16,080 nt of DNA, from positions 1-16,080 of the forward strand of contig CAIUYS010000452.1 in assembly GCA_903903365.1 (NCBI GenBank), in the 5' to 3' direction. How positions within the stretch are numbered: the stretch's first letter is position 1; the number at the start of each line of letters is the position of its first letter. The notes under the pieces were generated by a model. It saw nothing but the letters and a program-made list of their open reading frames with translations, was not told the origin of the DNA and did no database searches. This stretch comes from an uncultured Methylococcaceae bacterium (GTDB lineage: Bacteria; Pseudomonadota; Gammaproteobacteria; Methylococcales; Methylomonadaceae). Positions 6,265 to 13,760 of the stretch are shown one piece after another. The translations under genes and the position numbers were made by a program.

Positions 6265-8613
6265 ATGAAAACTTGTAATGAAGAAATGAAAGTCAGTATC
6301 CTGGCGTTAGCGGTGCAGTGCGCGTTGCTGGCAACGGTTGCAATCCCGCCAGGTGCTTATGCAGCCGACAGTGAAACTGACGCCTTAACAAAGCCTACCA
6401 ATACGGTTGATTTTGGTGCCTTGTATTCCAGCCAAGATTCGGCCAAGTTCGGTGAATACAACGGCTTGAACAAAGAGGGCGCTTATGGCCTTGGCGGTTT
6501 TGATGTGCGTGGCGGTAATGGCTACGATCAAAGTAAAAATAGCGCTCTGCGTTGGAAACTGGGAGGGGCAAACCTCGGCACCACCTCCCGCTCACTCGAC
6601 GGCTCGGTCAGCGATCAGGGTAAATGGAAATTAAACCTGGGCTATGATGAATTGCAGCACAACATCACGGATACTTATCAAACACCGTTGCAAGGCAGTC
6701 CTGGCGGGAATAATTTTACCATGCCCGCAAATTTTGGCTCTATTAACGGTCAATCCAGTCCTAGTGCAAGAAACCTGAATTCAACCCAATTAGGTGCTTT
6801 CCAAACCGAACAAGAGCACACCACACGCAGGAACGGTTCATTTGGTACTTCCTATACGTTCAGTCCACAATTAAGTGCGCAGCTTGATTACAATCACCTT
6901 GATCAGTCCGGTGCCAAACTTATCGGTACCGGGTCGCAAGGCGGTATAACTCTTAGTCCTGGCACAAATTTGGGGCGTGCCGAAGCCGTTAATATCATCA
7001 TGAATCCCACAAATTACCAGACGGATAACGTCAATACCGCCCTGAACTGGGTCGGCGGCAAAGCCCATATAACCGGCGGTTATTATGGGTCGTTTTTCCA
7101 TGACGATTATAACAGTTTGAGTTGGCAGAGTGCGTTTAGCAGCAACGGGGCAAATACTTGTTCGGGTACAGGTTGTTTTGTAAACAACACCATGAGTACC
7201 GCCCCCAGCAATACCCTGCACCAAGCTAACCTGACCGGCGGTTATGACTTTTCATCGACCACTAAACTGGCCGGCGGATTTTCTTACGGCTATAACACGC
7301 AAAACAATAGTTACGCGCCGACCCTTATACCGCAAGCCAGCGGAAATTCGTTTGACATGATGCGGGCAAACGGATTGCCGTCCTCATCGCTGAATGGCGT
7401 TGTGCAAACCACTCACGGGGACTTAAAGCTGACCAATCAAAGCATCAAGGATCTAACCTTGAGTGCCGGGTTTAAATTTAATGAACGCGACAACCGGACG
7501 GATTCGAATCTATATAGATATAATAATATCGCTGGAAATACCAATCAATTAACTCAAATCTACGACGGGGTTAATACCCCCTATAGCAACAGCAAGACGC
7601 AATATGAAGCGGCGGCGGCTTATCGTTTGACCAAGGCGCAAAACCTGACTCTGGCTTATGAGCACGAGAACCTCAAACGCTGGTGTAATGGAGTGGTGGG
7701 TGGTGCCCAATGTGTTGCCAGTCCCACCAGTAACGAGGACAAAATTGGTTTAACTTACCGCTTAAAGGCACTTGAAGATGTCAACTTTAACGCTGGTTAC
7801 ACTTACGCCAACCGCCGCGCAGATGCAGATAATAGCTATCTGGCTAATTCCGGAGATTATGGACAAACGACAGCAGTAGCTCATTCTGTCCTTAACGGGG
7901 GTAATTTTTTGGGTTACGTTGCTTACCCCTACGCAAACCGCAACCAGAATTTGGGGAAAGCTGGCGTCAATTGGCAGGTCACTCAAAAACTGGATTTGGG
8001 TGTGAATGGCCGTTTTGCCTATGACCAATATGACGCGACGCTAGGCGTGCAGAATGGGCAGTCAGCGGGCGTCAATATCGACACCACCTATAACTACACC
8101 GAAAATAGCAGTGTTTCTGCGTATTGGAGCTGGCAGAATGGGCAAAGAAATCTGCGCAGTGGCAACAATGGTTCTCAAATAACGGCACCTACAAATATCT
8201 GGACTAATAAGCTTGACAATAACAGTAACACCTTCGGTCTTCTTGCCCGGCACGGTGGCTTGCTGAATGGCAAACTGGAAATAATTGGTGATGCTTCGTA
8301 TGCGCTGGACGCGTCAAGTTATTCGACGCAGGTTCCCTATAATCCCTCCTGTGGAAGATTAACCTCACTTACTTGCGGAACTTTGCCGGATATTAACAAT
8401 AATTTGCTCAGTCTGAAGCTCAGCGGCAATTATAAAGTCCTCCAAAATGGAAAGGTTTCCCTGACCTATCTCTACCAAAAATTGAATAGCACCGACTATT
8501 TTTACAATGGGCAGCAGTTTGGTTACACACCCAATCGCGTTATGCCGACCGGCTTACAGCCACAGGGTTACACGGTTAATGTGGTCGCTCTGTCATATAG
8601 TTACGCGTTTTAA
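6265..8613 (+). CDS. mtrB: MtrB/PioB family decaheme-associated outer-membrane beta-barrel protein
   Basis: The protein has 782 residues from the ATG at 6265, preceded 7 bases upstream by GGAG (6255-6258); the in-frame TTG at 6253 overlaps that ribosome binding site and is unlikely. Residues 1-33 form a signal peptide ending in GAYA. The mature protein is rich in alternating polar/aromatic strands, Gly, Asn and Tyr, and ends in SYSYAF with the C-terminal Phe typical of outer-membrane barrels. The N-terminal TVDFGALYSSQDSAKFGEYNG segment is characteristic of MtrB/PioB proteins. The barrel sheathes the decaheme cytochrome across the outer membrane. The N-terminal CxxC motif of Shewanella MtrB is not seen; the cysteines here lie in pairs in the middle and C-terminal loops. 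No MtrC-like surface cytochrome gene lies next to it in this window. Confidence 0.92.
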   Translation: MKTCNEEMKVSILALAVQCALLATVAIPPGAYAADSETDALTKPTNTVDFGALYSSQDSAKFGEYNGLNKEGAYGLGGFDVRGGNGYDQSKNSALRWKLGGANLGTTSRSLDGSVSDQGKWKLNLGYDELQHNITDTYQTPLQGSPGGNNFTMPANFGSINGQSSPSARNLNSTQLGAFQTEQEHTTRRNGSFGTSYTFSPQLSAQLDYNHLDQSGAKLIGTGSQGGITLSPGTNLGRAEAVNIIMNPTNYQTDNVNTALNWVGGKAHITGGYYGSFFHDDYNSLSWQSAFSSNGANTCSGTGCFVNNTMSTAPSNTLHQANLTGGYDFSSTTKLAGGFSYGYNTQNNSYAPTLIPQASGNSFDMMRANGLPSSSLNGVVQTTHGDLKLTNQSIKDLTLSAGFKFNERDNRTDSNLYRYNNIAGNTNQLTQIYDGVNTPYSNSKTQYEAAAAYRLTKAQNLTLAYEHENLKRWCNGVVGGAQCVASPTSNEDKIGLTYRLKALEDVNFNAGYTYANRRADADNSYLANSGDYGQTTAVAHSVLNGGNFLGYVAYPYANRNQNLGKAGVNWQVTQKLDLGVNGRFAYDQYDATLGVQNGQSAGVNIDTTYNYTENSSVSAYWSWQNGQRNLRSGNNGSQITAPTNIWTNKLDNNSNTFGLLARHGGLLNGKLEIIGDASYALDASSYSTQVPYNPSCGRLTSLTCGTLPDINNNLLSLKLSGNYKVLQNGKVSLTYLYQKLNSTDYFYNGQQFGYTPNRVMPTGLQPQGYTVNVVALSYSYAF

Positions 8614-8722
8614 TAAAATAGTTGCGGTTTCCGGTAGATTGGGCTGCCATTGTTGCAGTGATGCCGGTTGGAGGTTGCCCCCCCCGTCACGCTTCATTGC
8701 TTGATAATCAGGTAATTTAAAA

Positions 8723-8739
8723 GGCGGTTATAACGCCGC
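8723..8739 (+). repeat. Small GC-flanked palindrome after mtrB
   Basis: GGCGGTTATAACGCCGC contains GGCG/CGCC arms around a GTTATAA centre. It lies in the 196-base gap between the barrel gene and the next cytochrome gene. No T-run follows directly, so it is at best a weak terminator; it could also be a pause or RNA-processing site inside the operon. Apart from this the gap shows nothing recognisable. Confidence 0.3.
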
Positions 8740-8809
8740 AAACCAGGCTTCAACCAACCCTATCTTTTTGGTAAGGTTGTCTTACTATATAACTTTTAGG
8801 CGCATAAAA

Positions 8810-9535
8810 ATGATCGGAACGAAGGATGATTTAACGTTAGGAACACTGTCTTTGACCTACCGGGTGTTGTTCACCGGGTTTTTACTGGTGGTCGGTTTGG
8901 GTTTGTGCATGGCGGGCGCCCAGATTATGCTCACGCATGGCAAGGCAGATGGCAAGGCAGGTTTGTCGATGGATGATATTGTTTACAGTTATTACGGTAA
9001 TCGCTCAGGCTCCAAGCTGGAAGCCGCCCTTACCGGTAAAATGAAGGATAAATCGCCGGGAGACGTTAATATTACTTTGATTAAATGGGTGCGTGATGAA
9101 GCGCCGGTTGCCCAGTGGAACACTGTAGGGCCTTTACTTGAGAAGCACTGCGCTAAATGTCACGATGCTGAATCCGGTTTGCCGGAAGTCAGTAAGCTTG
9201 ATGTAGCAATAAGCTTGGCCGAAACCGATCATGGCGCCAGTATTGCCTCGTTGACGCGCGTGTCTCATATCCATTTGTTTGGCATCAGCTTTATTTTTCT
9301 GTTTGTCGGAGCCATTTTCGGCCTGGCCGAGTTTAATCAGTTCTGGAAACTGATCCTGATTTCAACGCCTTTTGCTTTTCTGGTGTTGGATGTCGCCTCG
9401 TGGTGGCTGACCAAGTTCTGGCCATCTTGCGCCTGGCTTACTATGATTGGCGGTTTAGGCTATAGCTTGGCAGCCATGGTTATGTTTGCCACCTCATTTG
9501 CTCAAATGTGGATGCCACGCTGGACGCAGAAGTAA
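8810..9535 (+). CDS. Inner-membrane monoheme cytochrome c with four transmembrane segments
   Basis: The protein has 241 residues from the ATG at 8810, with AGG 10 bases upstream; an in-frame TTG at 8768 would add 14 unconvincing residues. One transmembrane helix (about 17-40) is followed by a periplasmic region of about 110 residues with a single heme c site, CAKCH, at 114-118, preceded by GPLLEKH as in other c-type domains. Three more helices follow at about 155-172, 180-200 and 208-232. A SHIHLFG motif (His153, His155) at the entrance to helix two could supply further metal or heme ligands. I do not recognise a named family with a known function. Its position after MtrA and MtrB suggests it passes electrons between the quinone pool or another membrane enzyme and the periplasmic hemes. 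That role is inference. Confidence 0.8.
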   Translation: MIGTKDDLTLGTLSLTYRVLFTGFLLVVGLGLCMAGAQIMLTHGKADGKAGLSMDDIVYSYYGNRSGSKLEAALTGKMKDKSPGDVNITLIKWVRDEAPVAQWNTVGPLLEKHCAKCHDAESGLPEVSKLDVAISLAETDHGASIASLTRVSHIHLFGISFIFLFVGAIFGLAEFNQFWKLILISTPFAFLVLDVASWWLTKFWPSCAWLTMIGGLGYSLAAMVMFATSFAQMWMPRWTQK

Positions 9536-9551
9536 CGGTCATCGTTCGCTG

Positions 9552-9717
9552 GTTCCCAAGTTCCAGCGTCACTGCCCACCATTAGGTATCGTAATAATAT
9601 ACTGCTGCTGGAGTAAAACCGCTTTAGCTGTTTGCATGCAACAGCTAAAGCGGTTGCACTCCCGTTTTTTAACCAACTGTCGCTTAACTGGGTGCAGTGA
9701 AGCTCCAGCTTGAGAAC
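9552..9717. repeat. Nested palindromic element (MITE/REP-like) around a terminator hairpin
   Basis: Outer arms at 9552-9575 (GTTCCCAAGTTCCAGC...) and 9694-9717 match each other in inverted orientation at 19 of 24 bases. Their midpoint (about 9635) coincides with the midpoint of the inner hairpin at 9610-9662 (about 9636), so the 166 bases form one imperfect nested palindrome. The GTTCCCAAG-TCCAGC core resembles palindromic intergenic repeats seen in many bacteria. No open reading frame or transposase lies inside. The right arm covers the GTG at 9697, which argues against that codon as the start of the downstream gene. Confidence 0.6.
9610..9670 (+). terminator. Strong rho-independent-type terminator after the cytochrome operon
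   Basis: GGAGT (9610-9614), an AA/GC internal mismatch, and a perfect 16-base arm AACCGCTTTAGCTGTT (9617-9632) pair with 9640-9655 and ACTCC (9658-9662) around a 7-base loop TGCATGC. Six T's follow at 9665-9670. It lies 75 bases after the stop of the membrane cytochrome gene and should end that transcript. Confidence 0.85.
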
Positions 9718-9759
9718 GGACAGAAACCAATAAATTTTAATCAACAGAGAATTATATCT

Positions 9760-10530
9760 ATGGCTTTACCACCCCTTACCAATCGTGAACAAGTTCGAGA
9801 ATCCGCTTTTAGTATCGTGTGGTCTGAACAACTGAATGATGCTTTTAAGAACATTGCCCCGTATTACGATCGTGGCAATCAAGTTGCCAGTCTGGGTTGT
9901 TGGAACTGGTTTTTGCGTACCTTTATGTCGATGATTGAATTGCAGCCAAACCAGCGCGTACTCGATGTTTGTGCAGGGACTAATGCGATTGGTATTGCTT
10001 TGCTTAAACGCGAACCGACTCTGGACGTTTATGCCATTGATCGCAGTACCGACATGCAGGAAGTCGGGCGGCAACGTTCTGAAAGCTTGGGGTTTCATAT
10101 TAATAGCGTGATTGCAGATGTTCATACTTTACCTTTTCCTGATAATCACTTTGATGTCGTCACCTTGCAGTTTGCCTCACGCCACTTAAAAATTGCGCAC
10201 ATGTTTGGAGAAATTAATCGTGTCCTTAAGCCGGGTGGACACTTTTACCACTGCGATATGTTAAGACCCAGTAATCGGGTCGTTGAAAAACTTTACTACG
10301 CTTATCTGCGTATGTGCCTGAGTGGCACCGGTTTGCTGTTTCGTAGCAGTCCAGCCGCTTACAATTTGATTCAGTATTTTATTAATGCGTTGGAGATTTT
10401 TTATTCAACCGAAGAGCTGTCTGTTCTGCTTGAAGAGCAAGGCTATTGCGATATTTCTGCAAAAGCTATATTTTCAGGGATGCTCGGCTGTCATAGTGCC
10501 CGTAAACCCATACTTGAAGATATTTCCTGA
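9760..10530 (+). CDS. UbiE/MenG-like class I SAM-dependent methyltransferase
   Basis: The protein has 256 residues from the ATG at 9760, with AGAGA 9 bases upstream; the frame extends to a GTG at 9697, but that lies inside the palindromic element. The N-terminal NIAPYYDRGNQVASLG resembles the start of UbiE/MenG. The SAM-binding motif I is VLDVCAGTNAIG (67-78), followed by the acidic loop DRSTD (94-98), PFPDNHFDVV (125-134) and RVLKPGG (154-160). The C-terminal helix with FYSTEEL also fits UbiE-type C-methylation of quinone precursors. In UbiE motif I usually reads GTGD; here it is GTNA, so this may be a divergent paralogue with another substrate. It follows the cytochrome region but is cut off from it by a strong terminator, so a link with quinone chemistry for that system is only a possibility. 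Confidence 0.85.
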   Translation: MALPPLTNREQVRESAFSIVWSEQLNDAFKNIAPYYDRGNQVASLGCWNWFLRTFMSMIELQPNQRVLDVCAGTNAIGIALLKREPTLDVYAIDRSTDMQEVGRQRSESLGFHINSVIADVHTLPFPDNHFDVVTLQFASRHLKIAHMFGEINRVLKPGGHFYHCDMLRPSNRVVEKLYYAYLRMCLSGTGLLFRSSPAAYNLIQYFINALEIFYSTEELSVLLEEQGYCDISAKAIFSGMLGCHSARKPILEDIS

Positions 10531-10578
10531 ATAATAGGCAGTTAAACTTTATTTTGTTTTGGGTTATCAATTTAAAGC

Positions 10579-10603
10579 GGGATGATTTTATAGAGATCAT
10601 CCC
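10579..10603. terminator. Hairpin between convergent methyltransferase and lapG genes
   Basis: GGGATGAT (10579-10586) and ATCATCCC (10596-10603) form a perfect 8-base stem with a 9-base loop, placed between two convergent genes, where a shared terminator is expected. Neither strand has a clean T-run after the stem, so termination would be weak or factor-assisted. A second small stem CCCTT/AAGGG overlaps its right side. Confidence 0.4.
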
Positions 10604-10662
10604 TTCAAGGGCTGTTATCTGTCCCGTCATGCCAGATTATAATTCGCTCCCACAGTCTGGTA

Positions 10663-11342
10663 TTAAAATACTTTTTCCAGCATCCGTTGCTTAAGATTAG
10701 TCCACCTATTGAGTCGATCTGCGTTTCCGACGGGCTGGCCGTTTTCTTTTATTTTAGCCAGCCATAAACTGCTGCCGTTAAAACTATACACCGGCAATAA
10801 ATCACTGCGCTCTGCAGCAGAACGGATGTTCGGCATCAGGTTGTCCAATACCAGCGGTACAGCTTGGGGAGATTCAAAATAAGTCAGTACCATGTGCGGG
10901 AGATTGAGCTGTAACGCCTTGACATAAGTAATTCGCAGCTTGTTTTCGTCAACACCGGTTTCTATCGAGGTAAAATATTGGGCAATCGATAAATCCTCAC
11001 AATCACCGATTCCTTTGGCTAACAGCTCGACAGGCATAGCCCAATAGTCGCTTTTTAGCCAGACAACAAGGTCGCTGGAAAAGGTTATATGGTGATTAAA
11101 AAAATCGTTAACCTGTTGTAGCTTGTCTCGTTCCGGAAGCATTTTCCCGTAACCATCAGTTGTTGCCAATCGATAAAGCGTTGCCTTGTTGCCGCGTCAT
11201 ATTTGCGCTCAATCTTATCCAGCATAACGGGTTGAAGCGGCAACCAATCTTCATTCATATCGGGTTCTGAAAAAAAACCATGGAAAACGCCAAGACCCGC
11301 GATGACAACAATAATAAAACCGGTCAGTAGTCGATCTTTAAC
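10663..11342 (-). pseudogene. lapG: LapG periplasmic cysteine protease, split by a -1 frame change and lacking an ordinary start codon
   Basis: LapG (bacterial transglutaminase-like cysteine protease) cuts the LapA adhesin from the outer membrane and is held by LapD at high c-di-GMP. The catalytic part (11169-10663 frame) is intact: Cys in GIGDCEDL, His in LPHMVL, Asp in LVLDN, and VYSFNGSSLW, all family hallmarks. The N-terminal part lies in another frame: a membrane/signal segment (RLLTGFIIVVIAGLGVF, about 11333-11283) and a RQRFIDWQQLMVTGK helix that should continue into MLPERDKLQQVNDFF. The frames meet at GGGAAAA (11148-11142), as if one A were missing. Joined, they give about 226 residues, near normal length. 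In the N-terminal frame there is no ATG, GTG or TTG between the stop at 11372-11370 and the membrane segment; GTT stands at 11342, overlapping the lapD stop. It is either a decaying gene, a sequence error, or a gene read by frameshifting. Confidence 0.8.
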
Positions 11343-13242
11343 GGCTGGTACCGGTAATTCCTGTCGCCTTTAAAGAATTATAGTCGTTATCAGTTTGAAC
11401 ATTTTCACCAAGCACAATGATGTCCAACAAGTCGCCCATTTGCTGCAACGCCTGCACAAACTCCTGTTTTTGCGGGGAAAGGCTGATACCTTTGCCTATT
11501 TCTCTGGCAAGCCGGATAAAATCGGGGTTAAGCTTTTTTGTAATTTCAAGAGACATTGATTGGGATTCAAAACGCTTAATCATAACCCGGCCGCCCCATT
11601 GATGTATCACCTCAATAAAATCGAGACAGATTTCCAGTTCCTTGGTAACCGCATACGCTGAAAAACTAAACACCAGTTGCCTGGTTACCAATGGGTTGTT
11701 TTTGAAGAGCTTTTCCAGCCAAAGGCGAAAGCCGATATTTTTGATGGTGTCGATGGACAAGTTAACGGCAATGGCATGGGAAGCAGGGGTGCTGAGGATG
11801 TGAGCAAGCACCTGGTTGATGACACCTTTATCAAGATCTATAATTTTGGCAAGTTTCTCGGCCATTGCAACAAAAGGCCCAATGGCGACTAATTGCCCGT
11901 TTTTGTCACGCACTTGAATAAACGTTTCTTCCATAAGCAGTTGGCCCGTTTCAAAACTGCTGATTTGTCCGGCATACGACAGCGAATAGTCGGTATTATC
12001 AATGCAGTTGAAGACTAATTCTTTCCATTCGCTAATGTCTTTGGCAAAATTATCATCGTCACGCAGGTAATAACTATTTGCGCCGATTAGCCTCGCTTGT
12101 TCATAAGCCTCATGAGCAGAATCAAGCATCATTTTCGGGGTGCATACCGGATTAACAGGCGCTATACCGATATGCGCCAAATCAGATTTTGACTGTTTTT
12201 CGCCCAGCTCCAAAAAATCATTGCTTAATGCTTTAGCGATAGATTCAATCTGTTCGCGGTTGCCGTTATTAATCAGTATTGCAAATTCACCGCCGTAAAA
12301 ACGGTAGGTTTTTATGAGGGTTTCCGGGTACCGTTCGGCCGCTTGTTTCAAGGTGTTGGCAAATGCTTGCAGAAGTTGGTCAATAGCATCGTTACCGCGA
12401 TCTTTAATAAGATCAGCCAAGCTATCTACTTTGATGATCATCAAATAAGCCGGACTATAAGCCATCATTAGATTCATCATATCGGTATCGAACACCGATT
12501 TTTTATAAAGCCCGCTCAAATCGTCGCGTAACAGGTTGGCACCCATCTCATCCAGTTTGTTGTTAAGCGCGATAATAGTGCTTCTTATTTTTTTCGACAT
12601 GGCATTTATCGAGACCGTGATATTTTTAACTTCAGTGGTCCAGGGCAGGTTTTCTATGGTTTCAAAATGGCCTTCGCTAATGTGTATTGCACATTCATTA
12701 ATTCTTTTTAAGGATGCCAATGTTATCTGTAACAACAGCATTAACAAACCAATTGAAAGCACCAGTGTTATTAGTGAATAGAAAAACGAAGTTTTTGCCT
12801 GTTTATAGAGCTTACTATAAGCAAAAGAGGGGTTTATGGTCACATACACCATGCCGCTCCTCAGCCAGTTAGAACTGATTTCGCTTTCCGCCGTTACTGG
12901 GAACATCGGTAAATAATCGATAAACCAACCGGGTACGCCTTCAACGCCTTTATCATTACTTAGAGAAACCAATTCCTTGTCGTTGGCATCAACCAATCGA
13001 ATTTTCTGGTAATATCCGCTATCGAAAATGGCGCTAACCTTGGTTTTAATTACTGGGTCGGTGGTATCTGTCATGTGGGGACTTAGCGATAACCCCAACG
13101 AGGTTGCCGTATCCTGAGCGTGACCTTGCGATTCAACTTCCAGATAGGTTTTAATATTATTGATGCTTAACGTAAAATTGACGCTAAAAAGTATTAAAAA
13201 AAAGACCGAGATTAACAATAACAGTTGTTTAAATAAGGACAT
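11338..13242 (-). CDS. lapD: LapD-like c-di-GMP receptor with degenerate GGDEF and EAL domains
   Basis: The protein has 634 residues from the ATG at 13242, with GGAG 7 bases upstream; an in-frame upstream start at 13308 would add 22 residues that do not look like protein N-terminus. Helix one spans about 4-25, and a periplasmic LapD/MoxY-type output domain about 26-150, with Trp106 in GVPGWF at the place where LapD contacts LapG. Helix two is at 152-175, followed by a HAMP linker (SLKRINECAIHISEGHF). A degenerate GGDEF domain follows (FYGGEF, 315-320, lacking the catalytic Asp), then a degenerate EAL domain: MEETF instead of EAL, and KRFESQS where DDFGTG is expected. Binding without catalysis is how LapD senses c-di-GMP. 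The gene comes before lapG in transcription order, and its stop at 11338 touches the lapG N-terminal region, so they form one operon. Confidence 0.92.
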   Translation of the reverse strand: MSLFKQLLLLISVFFLILFSVNFTLSINNIKTYLEVESQGHAQDTATSLGLSLSPHMTDTTDPVIKTKVSAIFDSGYYQKIRLVDANDKELVSLSNDKGVEGVPGWFIDYLPMFPVTAESEISSNWLRSGMVYVTINPSFAYSKLYKQAKTSFFYSLITLVLSIGLLMLLLQITLASLKRINECAIHISEGHFETIENLPWTTEVKNITVSINAMSKKIRSTIIALNNKLDEMGANLLRDDLSGLYKKSVFDTDMMNLMMAYSPAYLMIIKVDSLADLIKDRGNDAIDQLLQAFANTLKQAAERYPETLIKTYRFYGGEFAILINNGNREQIESIAKALSNDFLELGEKQSKSDLAHIGIAPVNPVCTPKMMLDSAHEAYEQARLIGANSYYLRDDDNFAKDISEWKELVFNCIDNTDYSLSYAGQISSFETGQLLMEETFIQVRDKNGQLVAIGPFVAMAEKLAKIIDLDKGVINQVLAHILSTPASHAIAVNLSIDTIKNIGFRLWLEKLFKNNPLVTRQLVFSFSAYAVTKELEICLDFIEVIHQWGGRVMIKRFESQSMSLEITKKLNPDFIRLAREIGKGISLSPQKQEFVQALQQMGDLLDIIVLGENVQTDNDYNSLKATGITGTSR

Positions 13243-13760
13243 GGAGACTCCGTCATTTGCGTTTGTATGATCAGGTGAGTAAACCTGTTGCAGCTGGGCA
13301 GCCTGCACGAGAAAAATAAATTTTTAGAAAACTGTGTTTTCACATACCCAAAGTATAGGCCGCCTTGTGCCGATCGAGAGACAATGTTCACTGTTTTTTT
13401 GTCTTGTTCCCGGTAGGTGACAGAAACAAGGTTATTCGTCAGTATTCAGGGGAGGGCAAAGCGAGTGGCGTATTTAAAAAATATCCTCTAACTGAAGTCC
13501 CCCTGAAAACGTGTTGATTTATTATTGCGGAAACGCTCCATTGTGGAAAGCAAAAACTTACATAAAAGCCGGAATCTGCACGAAAATTACTGTAAATCGA
13601 ATAATTATAGGCGTTAGTTCCGCTTTCCTTGATTTTGGCTATTATCCCCCCATTAACGCTTTAACTATTTCATTGACAGCCTGTAAAAAAGAGGCGTATC
13701 TTAGACTCTAAAAAAACAAAACTGATTGATATCTTTAAAAACTTATCCAGCGAAGCCTGT
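13243..13760. other. Divergent regulatory region between lapD and the GGDEF-EAL gene
   Basis: No gene is supported in these 518 bases; the open stretch at 13511-13711 has no family features and overlaps the promoter below. On the minus strand TATACT (13357-13352) could be a -10 for lapD, without a good -35. An 8-base inverted repeat TTCAGGGG (13445-13452) / CCCCTGAA (13500-13507) encloses 47 bases, and a shorter one CTTGTT/AACAAG lies near 13403-13433. The right half is AT-rich. A good plus-strand promoter is at 13673-13702. Confidence 0.5.
13673..13702 (+). promoter_or_regulatory. Promoter of the GAF-PAS-GGDEF-EAL gene
   Basis: A perfect -35 TTGACA (13673-13678) is followed after 18 bases by TATCTT (13697-13702), four of six matches to the -10 consensus. 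Transcription would start near 13709, about 50 bases before the ATG at 13761. Confidence 0.6.

Noticed and set aside
13511..13711. Sixty-six-codon open frame between lapD and the GGDEF-EAL gene
   Set aside because: No ribosome binding site or domain, and it covers the TTGACA/TATCTT promoter of the next gene.
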